Assembly (NCBI GenBank): GCA_020073465.1
Contig: JAIQFC010000003.1
Location: 186,001-250,000 of the forward strand
Direction of reading: 5' to 3'
Origin: Terriglobia bacterium
GTDB taxonomy: Bacteria > Acidobacteriota > Terriglobia > Terriglobales > Acidobacteriaceae
DNA length: 64,000 bases
Positions 16,827 to 24,425 of this stretch are shown piece by piece (position 1 is the first letter of the stretch; each line of letters begins with the position of its first letter). A program made the position numbers and the translations under genes. The notes under the pieces were generated by a model that worked only from the letters and a program-made list of their open reading frames with translations, was not told the DNA's origin and did not search any database.

Positions 16827-19800
16827 TCACTGACATCCACAACCATTTGGGTTTGGGATTGGAGCAAGCACCATGGGGAGGGGACGCGAGCCGTTCCCAG
16901 GCGTTAACTGAAGATGCCAGTGGTTCTTCTTGAGTTCATCTCCACCAGCTTCGAATCCACAATTCTCTGCGCATCGGAACACATCATTCGTATTGACAGG
17001 GTTGGAATGGTGAATGTCGACGGCTTCGCCTCGATAGTGATAGCTGTTTTTGCTATGACCCGTCTGTTCGGCCCCACCGGAAACCAGAAGATTCAGCTTG
17101 TGATTATTCGTCAAACACTGAAGGCAATGTTCAAGACAGTTAAGGGCCGCCGCCGTTTGCCCTGTAACCGGCACCGTTCGCGGGGGACCAAAATTGTACC
17201 GGACCAGACCAAATGGATCGACGTACAGCACCGGGTTGTTCGCCGTGTAGGCATAGAAATTGTCCCCTCCGTCAAACTGCAGAGGGTCCTCGCTGATGAA
17301 TCGTCCTACGTTCTGGTCGTAATATCTGGCACGGTACTCGTAGATGCCAGTCTCGGAATCGAGCTCCCTCGCCGTATAGCGGAACGGATTGATGAGAGTG
17401 CCGGTCGATCCTGACAGATTGCCGAAGGTGTCGTACGAGTAGGTGGCCGCAGTCGTACCGGAAGCATTCGTCAGGGAAGTGATCGAACTGAGTCCATCTG
17501 CCTGGTAGTAACTTGTTGTGCCGGAACGGATTTCTGCCAGAGGCTCGTCTGTTTTTTGAGTGGCAGTGTACTTGGCCAGCAAAGTGCCGGACTGATCGAG
17601 TTCTTCTAGTACGTTGACACCATCATAGAGGTAGTTCGTGGTTCCGTTCGGGCCGCTCTTCTGGACTCTCCTGCCGAACGGGTCATACTTGAACGTCACG
17701 GTTCCACCTGATCCGGGCAGGACCACGCTGGTGAGCCGATTCTCCAGGTCCCAGTTGTAGGTCGTCGTTCCCGAGGAATCGACCTTCGTCTTGGTGTTGC
17801 CGTTGTAGTCGTAGGTGTACGTCGCCGACGGGGTTGAGGTCAGTTTGTTCGACGAGTTGTAGCTGTACGGACTCGCTCCCAAAGAACTCAGCCGATTCCC
17901 CACCAGATCGTAGCTGTAGCTCTCCGTCGTGCTGCCCTGCGTCACCTGTAACAGCTGATAGATTGCGTCGTAGGCATAGTTCGAGGTCGTGCTGGTGCGT
18001 TGGTCGGTCTTTGTCAGCCGGTTGCCCGCGTTGTCGTAGGTGTAGCTCGCCCCGTCCAGCGTGGTGCTGCCATACTGATGCAGCACGTTCAACAGCCGCG
18101 ACAGATTGTCGTAGTTGTAGCTGGTGTTCACGCCATTGGGACGCGTCAGCGAAGTCCGGCGACTCAACGCGTCGTAGCCGAAGCCGAACGTTCCAGCCCA
18201 TGAGTTCCCCAGGCTGGTTAGCCGGTTCAGAGTGTCGTAGCCATAGGTCGTGGTCACGCTCTGCGGATCGGTCATCGCCGTCCGGTTCGACGCCGCGTCA
18301 TAGCTGTATTGCACTGTGAAAGCGCCCACGCTGTCAAAATTGTAGTCCGCCGACGCCGAGATCAGCCGGTTCATGTTGTCGTAGGTGAAATTGTAATCCC
18401 CGGTGCTGCCCGTGTTGTAGTCGGTCACCTCGGTCAGGCGGCCCGCCGGGTCGTAGTAGTGGTAGGCGATGTAGCCGGTGTAGGGCTGCGACTTGTAGTA
18501 GAGGTGATTCTGGTAGTCGTAGTAGTAGTTAATCGGGTTGCCGTTGCGGTCGGTTTTGTAGGTCAGGTTACTGTTGGCATCCCAGGAATAGCTCTCGGTA
18601 TAGCCGGACGGAAAGACCGTTTGGTAAAGATACTGTCCGGGATAGTACCGAAACTGGGTGTGATGGCCGTTCGCATCCCAGATGTCGGTCAGATCGTTCT
18701 CGGTGTCGTAGCCGTAGGTGGTCACGCCTGCCGTTGGCGTCTGGGAGTCTGTGACCGAGGTCAGGCGGTCGGCATCGTCGTAGGCGTATTGCGTGACCTT
18801 GCTGTTCTGGTCGGTCACGGAAGTTCTGCGCCCACGGAAATCGTAGCCGAACTGCACCGTGGTCGTGTCCGGGTAGGTGATCTGCGTGACCCGGTTCATG
18901 GCGTCGTACTGGAATTGCGTGACGTTGCTGGCCGCATCGGTCACGCTGGTGCGGTTGCCCCGGTTGTCGTAGGCGTAGGTCGTGACATTGCTGGCCGCGT
19001 CGGTAACCGTGTGGAGCAGGCCCGAAGAATAGTAGGCGAGGGTGGTAACGTTGCTTAGCGGGTCGGTGATCGTAGCCAGCGTGCCGTTCGTGTTGTAGGT
19101 GAACGTGGTCACGCTGCCCAGCGTGGTGCCGTCCGGCGACGGGGTTGTCGTGGTCAGCAGATTGCCGTTCGTGTCGTAGGTGTTGACCGTGGTGTGGTTG
19201 GGGTTGCCCGCCGCGCCCAGAGGATCGGTGACCGTCAGCACTTCGCCGAAAGAATTGTAGGTGTAGTTCCAGACGTTGTAGCCGTTGGTGTAGAAGGCGG
19301 GCAACGCCTTGGCGGTCATGTTGCCCTGGCTGTCATAGGCGTAATAGCTGGTGTGTCCGTTGCCGTCGGTCGAGGACGTTCTGTAGCCGGAATCGTCAAA
19401 GGTCCCCGCACCGTTGCCCGCAAAACCGCAACTGTTACAGGCATTCGTGCTGGAGCTGGTGGTTTTGGAAATATAGTGACGATGCGAACGGCTGGTGATC
19501 TGCACCGTCGTGCAATTTCCGCCCGTAGAATCACAGATATACCTTTGCCATGGGTTGGGTGTGTCGTAGTAGATGCGGACGTGGCTGACGGGATATCCGT
19601 TGGAGTCGTTAGCTCGGTCCGAGGTCATGCCTCGCCGGTAGGAGTCGTAGGTGTGGGCCTCGACTGTTTTTCCCTGGGAATCGGTCACCAACGAGATCAG
19701 CGTGTTGCTGTTCGGGTCGCTGTAATAGAAGTTGTACTGCGAACTGTCGGGGTACAGCACCTGAATCAGGCGGCCCGAGCTATCGTACTGATACTGCGTA

Positions 19801-20837
19801 AACGTGCCCACCGAATCGCTGATGCTGGTGCAAAGGCGCGGAAAGCCTGAGTTGGCGTAATGGAAGGTCAGCACGCGACCGGCTGCGTCCGTAACCGTGG
19901 CAATCCGGTTTTGATTTGCGGCATCCACACTAACGCTGGTCGTGTTGCCGTTGCGATCCACAATGGAGGTCAAATACCCGGCCTGGTTGAAGGTGCGCTG
20001 CGTACCGTTCTTCTCGCTAAGAACCCAGACGTTTGTGAATGAATCGAAGGACAGGGTTGCCCGTTCATCGAGTGGTTCTGTCAAGTAGTACGTGCTCGAA
20101 AGGCTGTCGTAGGTATACAAGAACCGGCTGCCGTCGCCCTTCCAATACGTGGCAATGAGGCCGAGAACCTTGATGCGCTCCTCGAAGTTGGTGCGCCAGC
20201 TATCGCCGAAGATGCCTGATGTCTCCGGCGGATTGATGTTCGGCCAGAGGCTGTTCCAGGTTCGGGTTAAGGTGAGCCCGCCAGCCAAGCCAGGGACGGA
20301 ATAGTCGCGCTGTGTGATCCATGTATCTCCGTTGGCCACGTTGATAGGGCTGCCTGCACCGCAGATGGTACAAGGACCGTCCGGGCCTGGGTCGGTGTCT
20401 ACGCCCACCCCAGTAACGGTGAGTGCCTCACTAAAAGTCGGGCCCCCATAAGCTGCCACATTGTAGAAACCGTTCTGATCGGTCGTGCCGTAGTTGAAGC
20501 CGTTCGTTGCAAAGGTGACGCTGACATTGCCCGTGCCCACATCCGGCCAGGTGCAACCGCCTGCATTCAGATATCCACCATAACAGATGGTTCGCGTGGC
20601 ACTGAAATACGACCCCCACAAAGACAGTATGAGGCCATTCGTAGCACCATCGGGAACACACGCCTCGATTGTGCCTGTGGCAAGCTGCGATTCGTCGCCT
20701 GAGATTACGTTGGGCGTTAGGGTAAGGCTCGTCACGGTCGTGTGATCGGGAGTATCGGAACTGCAGGACGCATGAGTAACCTCAGCGAAGGACACGACCA
20801 GGGAGAGTAAGAGGGCGCAACGCAGGAGACAATTCAT
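16827..20837 (-). CDS. Rhs/YD-repeat polymorphic toxin with C-terminal M15-type peptidase
   Basis: A 1336-residue protein. I chose ATG 20837, which has a GGAG ribosome binding site and is followed directly by a signal peptide (LLRCALLLSLVVSFAEVTHA); a TTG at 20879 is possible but adds an unconvincing leader. Domains in order: signal peptide, about 130 residues of exported N-terminal domain, a DUF6531-like segment (INVANGDTWITQRDYSVPG), about 25 YD repeats, the Rhs core ending at DPFGL, and a unique tail. In the tail, SYHYRGEAVDIH (His1267, Asp1274) and HWHLQ (His1308) are the zinc ligands of M15 D,D-peptidases. The tip is therefore predicted to cut peptidoglycan cross-links or stems. No VgrG/PAAR is nearby; export appears to be Sec-dependent. 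Confidence 0.9.
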   Translation of the reverse strand: MNCLLRCALLLSLVVSFAEVTHASCSSDTPDHTTVTSLTLTPNVISGDESQLATGTIEACVPDGATNGLILSLWGSYFSATRTICYGGYLNAGGCTWPDVGTGNVSVTFATNGFNYGTTDQNGFYNVAAYGGPTFSEALTVTGVGVDTDPGPDGPCTICGAGSPINVANGDTWITQRDYSVPGLAGGLTLTRTWNSLWPNINPPETSGIFGDSWRTNFEERIKVLGLIATYWKGDGSRFLYTYDSLSSTYYLTEPLDERATLSFDSFTNVWVLSEKNGTQRTFNQAGYLTSIVDRNGNTTSVSVDAANQNRIATVTDAAGRVLTFHYANSGFPRLCTSISDSVGTFTQYQYDSSGRLIQVLYPDSSQYNFYYSDPNSNTLISLVTDSQGKTVEAHTYDSYRRGMTSDRANDSNGYPVSHVRIYYDTPNPWQRYICDSTGGNCTTVQITSRSHRHYISKTTSSSTNACNSCGFAGNGAGTFDDSGYRTSSTDGNGHTSYYAYDSQGNMTAKALPAFYTNGYNVWNYTYNSFGEVLTVTDPLGAAGNPNHTTVNTYDTNGNLLTTTTPSPDGTTLGSVTTFTYNTNGTLATITDPLSNVTTLAYYSSGLLHTVTDAASNVTTYAYDNRGNRTSVTDAASNVTQFQYDAMNRVTQITYPDTTTVQFGYDFRGRRTSVTDQNSKVTQYAYDDADRLTSVTDSQTPTAGVTTYGYDTENDLTDIWDANGHHTQFRYYPGQYLYQTVFPSGYTESYSWDANSNLTYKTDRNGNPINYYYDYQNHLYYKSQPYTGYIAYHYYDPAGRLTEVTDYNTGSTGDYNFTYDNMNRLISASADYNFDSVGAFTVQYSYDAASNRTAMTDPQSVTTTYGYDTLNRLTSLGNSWAGTFGFGYDALSRRTSLTRPNGVNTSYNYDNLSRLLNVLHQYGSTTLDGASYTYDNAGNRLTKTDQRTSTTSNYAYDAIYQLLQVTQGSTTESYSYDLVGNRLSSLGASPYSYNSSNKLTSTPSATYTYDYNGNTKTKVDSSGTTTYNWDLENRLTSVVLPGSGGTVTFKYDPFGRRVQKSGPNGTTNYLYDGVNVLEELDQSGTLLAKYTATQKTDEPLAEIRSGTTSYYQADGLSSITSLTNASGTTAATYSYDTFGNLSGSTGTLINPFRYTARELDSETGIYEYRARYYDQNVGRFISEDPLQFDGGDNFYAYTANNPVLYVDPFGLVRYNFGPPRTVPVTGQTAAALNCLEHCLQCLTNNHKLNLLVSGGAEQTGHSKNSYHYRGEAVDIHHSNPVNTNDVFRCAENCGFEAGGDELKKNHWHLQLTPGNGSRPLPMVLAPIPNPNGCGCQ

Positions 20838-20875
20838 CACAACTCCGGACAGCGTGTGGGACACATGTAAAACGC

Positions 20876-20896
20876 GCAAACGCTTTGAGCGTTTGC
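20876..20896. promoter_or_regulatory. Hairpin in the rhs 5' leader
   Basis: The inverted repeat GCAAACGCT-TTG-AGCGTTTGC has nine perfectly paired bases and a 3-base loop, starting about 39 bases upstream of the rhs ATG. There is no T-run on either side, so a simple terminator is unlikely. It could be an operator or an mRNA structure that limits translation of the toxin. About 265 bp of AT-rich sequence without a gene separates it from the ImmA-like gene. Confidence 0.45.
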
Positions 20897-21148
20897 GAAT
20901 CCCACTTGGGTTCCACTTACGGGTTGTGCTGGTCGGCCCCCTCAGATCGACCAGCAGCTGTTTTCGCGATGAGGAACTTGCAACTTAGCAATTCAAAGTA
21001 TGTAGGTCAAGCGGTATTTTTCCACAATCTTACGCACTTTGCCTGAGCTTTTGTTTGTATACCTGCATAGAAAAAAGAACTTGCCTTGTCGCCCGCGCAA
21101 GATCACATAGCAACGTATCTTCAATCACGCTCCCAAAGAGGGTGACGT

Positions 21149-21180
21149 GTGGTCGACCACGTTACGTACGTACGTAACGT
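21149..21180. repeat. Two abutting palindromes at the end of the ImmA-like gene
   Basis: GTGGTCGACCAC (21149-21160, 12 bp) is followed, with a two-base overlap, by a perfect 22-bp palindrome at 21159-21180 built of TACG repeats. The second spans the stop codon of the ImmA-like gene. Possible roles are a terminator-like cruciform, a protein-binding site or a recombination site. There is no T-run to make it a classical terminator. Confidence 0.5.
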
Positions 21181-21776
21181 TGGCGCTTCGCTTCCAGAAA
21201 CATTTCTTCCATCTGTGGAGTAAAAGCACAACCGAAAAGGCAAGCAAGGCCGAACACGATCACTAGCGCATAGGTGAAATAGCGAGGCCATTTCCTTTCA
21301 ACGTTGGCAGCCATCTCAAGAAACAAAGGTAGGTCTCTCGTAACCGCGTGCATCCCACAAAGTACTGCGAATGCCTCGGCGTGCGTTTCCAACGAAGCGG
21401 TGGACGTTACGGTGGGATATCCAAGATCGACAAAGGTGTGTTCCAGCATTTCCCGGAATTCGTGCAAAAGCGTGTGCGAATCGGCAAAGGCAACCGTTTC
21501 TCGTGCGGTCACGATAATTTCTCGTTTGTTGTGAAATGAGCAGTTAAACCCGCGAATGTCATGCGGGAGCGGATTAAAGGATAGCTTTACATCCTTGGAT
21601 CGGCACAATCTCTGCATCGCGCTTCTACTCATAAAAGAACTTAAGCCCAGCCAATTCGCAAAGCCTTCGGCCAGAGTGTCTTCCGTCGGCGGCCAGGTCT
21701 TGCCATGTTGCGAGATAACGGTATGACAAAAACGTAATATTGGGTCCTTCTCGGTTCCGTCCGTTAACAGTCTCAC
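21162..21776 (-). CDS. ImmA/IrrE-like (M78) protein with membrane anchor
   Basis: A 204-residue protein starting at GTG 21776, 4 bp after the XRE gene. The central LLHEFREMLEH segment (His105, Glu106) with a downstream ETHAEAFA motif (Glu130) matches the zinc-binding layout of ImmA/IrrE metallopeptidases, which cleave partner XRE-type repressors. The classic HExxH is altered: the fifth position is Glu, and a histidine comes four residues later. A single membrane segment at about 166-184 near the C-terminus is unusual for the family. It probably acts with the upstream regulator in control of the island. Whether it still cuts proteins is uncertain. Confidence 0.7.
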   Translation of the reverse strand: MRLLTDGTEKDPILRFCHTVISQHGKTWPPTEDTLAEGFANWLGLSSFMSRSAMQRLCRSKDVKLSFNPLPHDIRGFNCSFHNKREIIVTARETVAFADSHTLLHEFREMLEHTFVDLGYPTVTSTASLETHAEAFAVLCGMHAVTRDLPLFLEMAANVERKWPRYFTYALVIVFGLACLFGCAFTPQMEEMFLEAKRQRYVRT

Positions 21777-21780
21777 GTCT

Positions 21781-22176
21781 TTATGCTCCCTTTAACAGAT
21801 TCCGCTCGGTTAGCTTCTCGTACATTTCCACAATAAGACGCTTGGTTTCGAAACTGACGCGAGTTCCCTTAAGCCGGGTGCCGTGCTTAAACGTCGGGTC
21901 GGTGATGGCGTGCTGATAGGCTTCTTCTGTTTGCCTCCGCTTCGCGGTTTCCGCTGAGTCTTCCTCCAGGTAGCCTGCCGCAATCAGAAGTTCGCGATGC
22001 TCCACGTCGTAGGTCTTCGCCAGCCGCTTCAGGATCTCGGGGTGAGGGGGTCTCCGCAGTCCCCGTTCAATCTGGGAGATGTAGGCGTTGGACACCTTGG
22101 CTTGGGTTTCGACCTGTTTCAGGGTCAGCCCTCTGGTCTTCCGCAACCGGCGCATGTAGTTTCCGAAGTTCTCCAT
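21781..22176 (-). CDS. XRE-family transcriptional regulator
   Basis: A 131-residue protein starting at ATG 22176 (GAGG ribosome binding site; an upstream in-frame start at 22212 adds 12 residues). The N-terminal helix-turn-helix (about 17-40: LTLKQVETQAKVSNAYISQIERG) is typical of Cro/CI repressors. The C-terminal half is charged and could be the target of the neighbouring ImmA-like protein. The gene is divergent from the mini-operon that leads to the integrase, so it is placed to repress excision genes and itself. The intergenic region holds a TCTGTTAACAGA palindrome that may be its operator. Confidence 0.88.
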   Translation of the reverse strand: MENFGNYMRRLRKTRGLTLKQVETQAKVSNAYISQIERGLRRPPHPEILKRLAKTYDVEHRELLIAAGYLEEDSAETAKRRQTEEAYQHAITDPTFKHGTRLKGTRVSFETKRLIVEMYEKLTERNLLKGA

Positions 22177-22228
22177 AGCGACCTCATCATAGCACGATAT
22201 TAACAACTGCAAGAATAGTCTTTCTCGA

Positions 22229-22258
22229 TTGACATGGAGAACGGGTCCGCTGGATAAT
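22229..22258 (+). promoter_or_regulatory. Predicted sigma-70 promoter of the integrase mini-operon
   Basis: TTGACA at 22229-22234 and GATAAT at 22253-22258 are separated by 18 bp, a close match to the housekeeping consensus. Transcription should begin near 22265, about 34 bases ahead of the zinc-ribbon gene. The promoter lies in the divergent region shared with the XRE regulator. Confidence 0.65.
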
Positions 22259-22275
22259 CAGTACCATTGCTAGAT

Positions 22276-22287
22276 TCTGTTAACAGA
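22276..22287. promoter_or_regulatory. TCTGTTAACAGA palindrome, candidate operator
   Basis: A perfect 12-bp palindrome lies between the predicted promoter and the start codon at 22299, where a bound repressor would block transcription. A related GTTAACAG occurs at 21762-21769 inside the ImmA-like gene. Binding by the adjacent XRE protein is inference. Confidence 0.45.
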
Positions 22288-22298
22288 AGGAAAGTGCG

Positions 22299-22679
22299 AT
22301 GCCCTTGACCCTAGCCCCGCGCCTTGTCCTGTTTCCCTGCCCGCTGTGCGGCAAGGGTCTGGACGTGCGCCAAACAAAGAAAAAGAAACCGTACGTTATC
22401 TGTGATCCCTGCGGGGTCCAGTTATTTGTCCGCACCAAGGCCGGAATGCACTCATTTGAGCAACTGATTGCAGACGCCGAACAGCGCAACATTTGGAAGC
22501 GTCTGGAAGATTTGCAGACCAGATACCAGCGGAAGTGCCCGGAATGTGGCAAAAGCTTCTGGATCGTTCCCGACCAGATCAAGACCAGCTGGGTCGACGG
22601 CAAGTTCGAGGGATACAGGTGCCCGGAACGCGGGTGTAGTGGGGCGGTCAGTTGGAATAGGGAAAAGGAGAAGAAATGA
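22299..22679 (+). CDS. Double zinc-ribbon protein, unknown function
   Basis: A 126-residue protein with two likely zinc-binding knuckle pairs: CPLC with CDPC in the N-terminal half, and CPEC with CPERGC in the C-terminal half. The rest is basic. Ribosome binding site AGAAGGA precedes ATG 22299. The stop overlaps the next start as ATGA (22676-22679). Zinc ribbons of this sort bind nucleic acid or protein; a role in excision or regulation of the island is guessed from the operon only. Confidence 0.7.
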   Translation: MPLTLAPRLVLFPCPLCGKGLDVRQTKKKKPYVICDPCGVQLFVRTKAGMHSFEQLIADAEQRNIWKRLEDLQTRYQRKCPECGKSFWIVPDQIKTSWVDGKFEGYRCPERGCSGAVSWNREKEKK

Positions 22680-22816
22680 GAATCACATTGCTGGGTGTTC
22701 TCGGTGTTTTGGCGGTTGGTGCGTTCCTGGTTTACGCCGGGTACGAGTTGCATCGGATCACCGAAGAGAAGAGACGATCCGGAGCAACTCTGGACCCGCC
22801 ACAGGTGAACCCATGA
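22676..22816 (+). CDS. 46-residue single-pass membrane protein
   Basis: A short gene fixed by its two ATGA overlaps: its ATG lies in the stop of the zinc-ribbon gene and its stop in the ATG of the excisionase-like gene. Residues 4-22 (TLLGVLGVLAVGAFLVYAG) form one membrane segment, followed by a charged tail (RITEEKRR). The precise coupling on both sides is strong support that it is translated. The function is unknown. Confidence 0.65.
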   Translation: MRITLLGVLGVLAVGAFLVYAGYELHRITEEKRRSGATLDPPQVNP

Positions 22817-23076
22817 CAGCGATTTCGCTCCAGGTCGAAGGCATGCCCACCAGCGAATGGCTCACTGCTCGCGAGGCCGCTCAGTACCTCAAGGTGAAGG
22901 TGCGTACTCTCTTGCTCTGGGTGCGGCAGGGTAAAGTGAAAGCCTTTGCACTTTCCGGCACCAAACGCCGCGTTTGGCGCTTCCGTCGGCAAGACTTGGA
23001 TGCTGCCCTCCTGGAATCTCCCGTGCTACCATCCATTCCGCTGTCCGTGCGCTCTACGGAAGGGAGGATTGCTTGA
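22813..23076 (+). CDS. Excisionase-like helix-turn-helix protein
   Basis: An 87-residue protein with a MerR/excisionase-type winged helix: LTAREAAQYLKVKVRTLLLW forms the helix-turn-helix and a wing follows in GTKRRVWRFRRQDLDAAL. Such proteins bind DNA next to integrases and direct excision. ATG 22813 overlaps the stop of the 46-residue gene. Its own stop overlaps the TTG of the integrase (23073-23076), so excisionase and integrase are made from one coupled message. Confidence 0.85.
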   Translation: MTAISLQVEGMPTSEWLTAREAAQYLKVKVRTLLLWVRQGKVKAFALSGTKRRVWRFRRQDLDAALLESPVLPSIPLSVRSTEGRIA

Positions 23077-24185
23077 AGAGAGCAGCACGGGTAAACCAAG
23101 GTAGTGTCGTGTTTAACAAACGCTTCGGAACGTGGAATTTTCTATGGTGCGAGAACGGTAACCGAAGATCAAGAGTGATCGGCACCGAACAGCAATTTCC
23201 AACCAAAGCGTCCGCATGGCGTGCAGCGGAACCGTTGCGAAAGCAACTGGACCAGAGTGCGAGAACTAGCGGACCGGTGCTTATGGTTCGCAATCTTGTG
23301 GAACGGTACCGGGCGGAAAGAATGCCACGGAGAGCGATGACCAGGCAGGGATACAACACGTGGCTTAACGGCTATGTCATCCCGAAGTGGGGTGACTGTA
23401 CCCTACAGGATCTGCAGGCACGTCCGGTAGACCTGTGGTTACAGTCTCTCGACCTGGCACCGAAGAGCAAGGTTCACATACGTGGACTGGTCCGTGCTCT
23501 GTGGGAATTCGCAATGTGGCTCGGCGACGTTCCCATACAACGCAATCCGATGGAGCTGGTCACCATAAAAGGCGCAACCAAACGCATGAAGCGGCCACGT
23601 AGCTTGACGGTGGGAGAGTTCCAACAGCTCGTTGAACAGCTGGACGAACCGTTCCGCACCATGGCTCTGGTCTGCGTTTGTTTCGGGCTTCGGATCAGTG
23701 AGTGTCTGGCCCTGAAGTGGTCGGACGTGGACTGGCTGAATGGGACGCTTTCGGTTGAACGCGGGATTGTGCATCAGGTGGTGGATGAGGTGAAAACACC
23801 TGAGTCGCAGCGTTCAATGTGCATCGACGGCGAGATGTTGGACGTGCTGAAGATGTGGAAGCAGCGCACTCAGTTTTCCGCTCAGGGTGATTGGATGTTC
23901 GCCTCTCCGGTTCAAATCGGACGCTTGCCACTCTCCTATGCGGGAGTATGGCGAGCACTCCGCAGATCAGCGCTCAAGGCTGGCATCGGTCACCTCAGTT
24001 CGCACACGTTCCGGCATACGCACCGCTCCTGGCTTGATGCGGTGGGAACCCCGGTTGGTGTGCAACAACGGCTGATGCGGCACACCGACATCAGAACCAC
24101 GATGAACGTGTACGGCACAGCGGCGACGGCGGACATGCGGCAAGCGCACGCCAAAATCGTCAGGCTGGCGCTGGCTCGGGCTTAA
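23073..24185 (+). CDS. Tyrosine integrase of the tRNA-Ser island
   Basis: A 370-residue site-specific recombinase. I chose TTG 23073: it overlaps the excisionase stop and has AGGGAGG at the right distance, whereas the longer frame from 22974 runs inside the excisionase gene. The SAM-like core-binding domain is followed by the catalytic domain with Arg in GLRISECLALKW, His-x-x-Arg in HTFRHTHRSW, RH in RLMRHTD and the tyrosine nucleophile in MNVYGT. All five catalytic positions are seen, so it should be active. It ends 27 bp from the right attachment repeat. Confidence 0.95.
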   Translation: MKRAARVNQGSVVFNKRFGTWNFLWCENGNRRSRVIGTEQQFPTKASAWRAAEPLRKQLDQSARTSGPVLMVRNLVERYRAERMPRRAMTRQGYNTWLNGYVIPKWGDCTLQDLQARPVDLWLQSLDLAPKSKVHIRGLVRALWEFAMWLGDVPIQRNPMELVTIKGATKRMKRPRSLTVGEFQQLVEQLDEPFRTMALVCVCFGLRISECLALKWSDVDWLNGTLSVERGIVHQVVDEVKTPESQRSMCIDGEMLDVLKMWKQRTQFSAQGDWMFASPVQIGRLPLSYAGVWRALRRSALKAGIGHLSSHTFRHTHRSWLDAVGTPVGVQQRLMRHTDIRTTMNVYGTAATADMRQAHAKIVRLALARA

Positions 24186-24212
24186 CTGATTTGCAGAGTG
24201 ATTTGTAACGTT

Positions 24213-24323
<111 letters not shown>

Positions 24324-24343
24324 AAACCGTTACAAACAAAAGA

Positions 24344-24360
24344 GTTGATTAGTAATCAAC
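24344..24360. promoter_or_regulatory. Inverted repeat between tRNA-Ser and integrase
   Basis: GTTGATTA-G-TAATCAAC is a perfect repeat with 8-bp arms around one base, 20 bp from the tRNA 5' end and 65 bp ahead of the integrase ATG. It could be an operator for the integrase or part of an attachment site. It also lies where the tRNA promoter would be on the other strand. Confidence 0.4.
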
Positions 24361-24425
24361 ACTTTCGTACCATCGCACAGAAACGCACTTTCGGGTAAGA
24401 TGGCTCCTGCTTGAAGGAGAACCCG

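Noticed and set aside
18309-19850. Plus-strand open frames (249 and 218 residues) rich in Val/Gly/Arg
   Set aside because: They are antisense to the YD-repeat region of the Rhs gene; the periodic codons of the repeats keep the opposite frame open.
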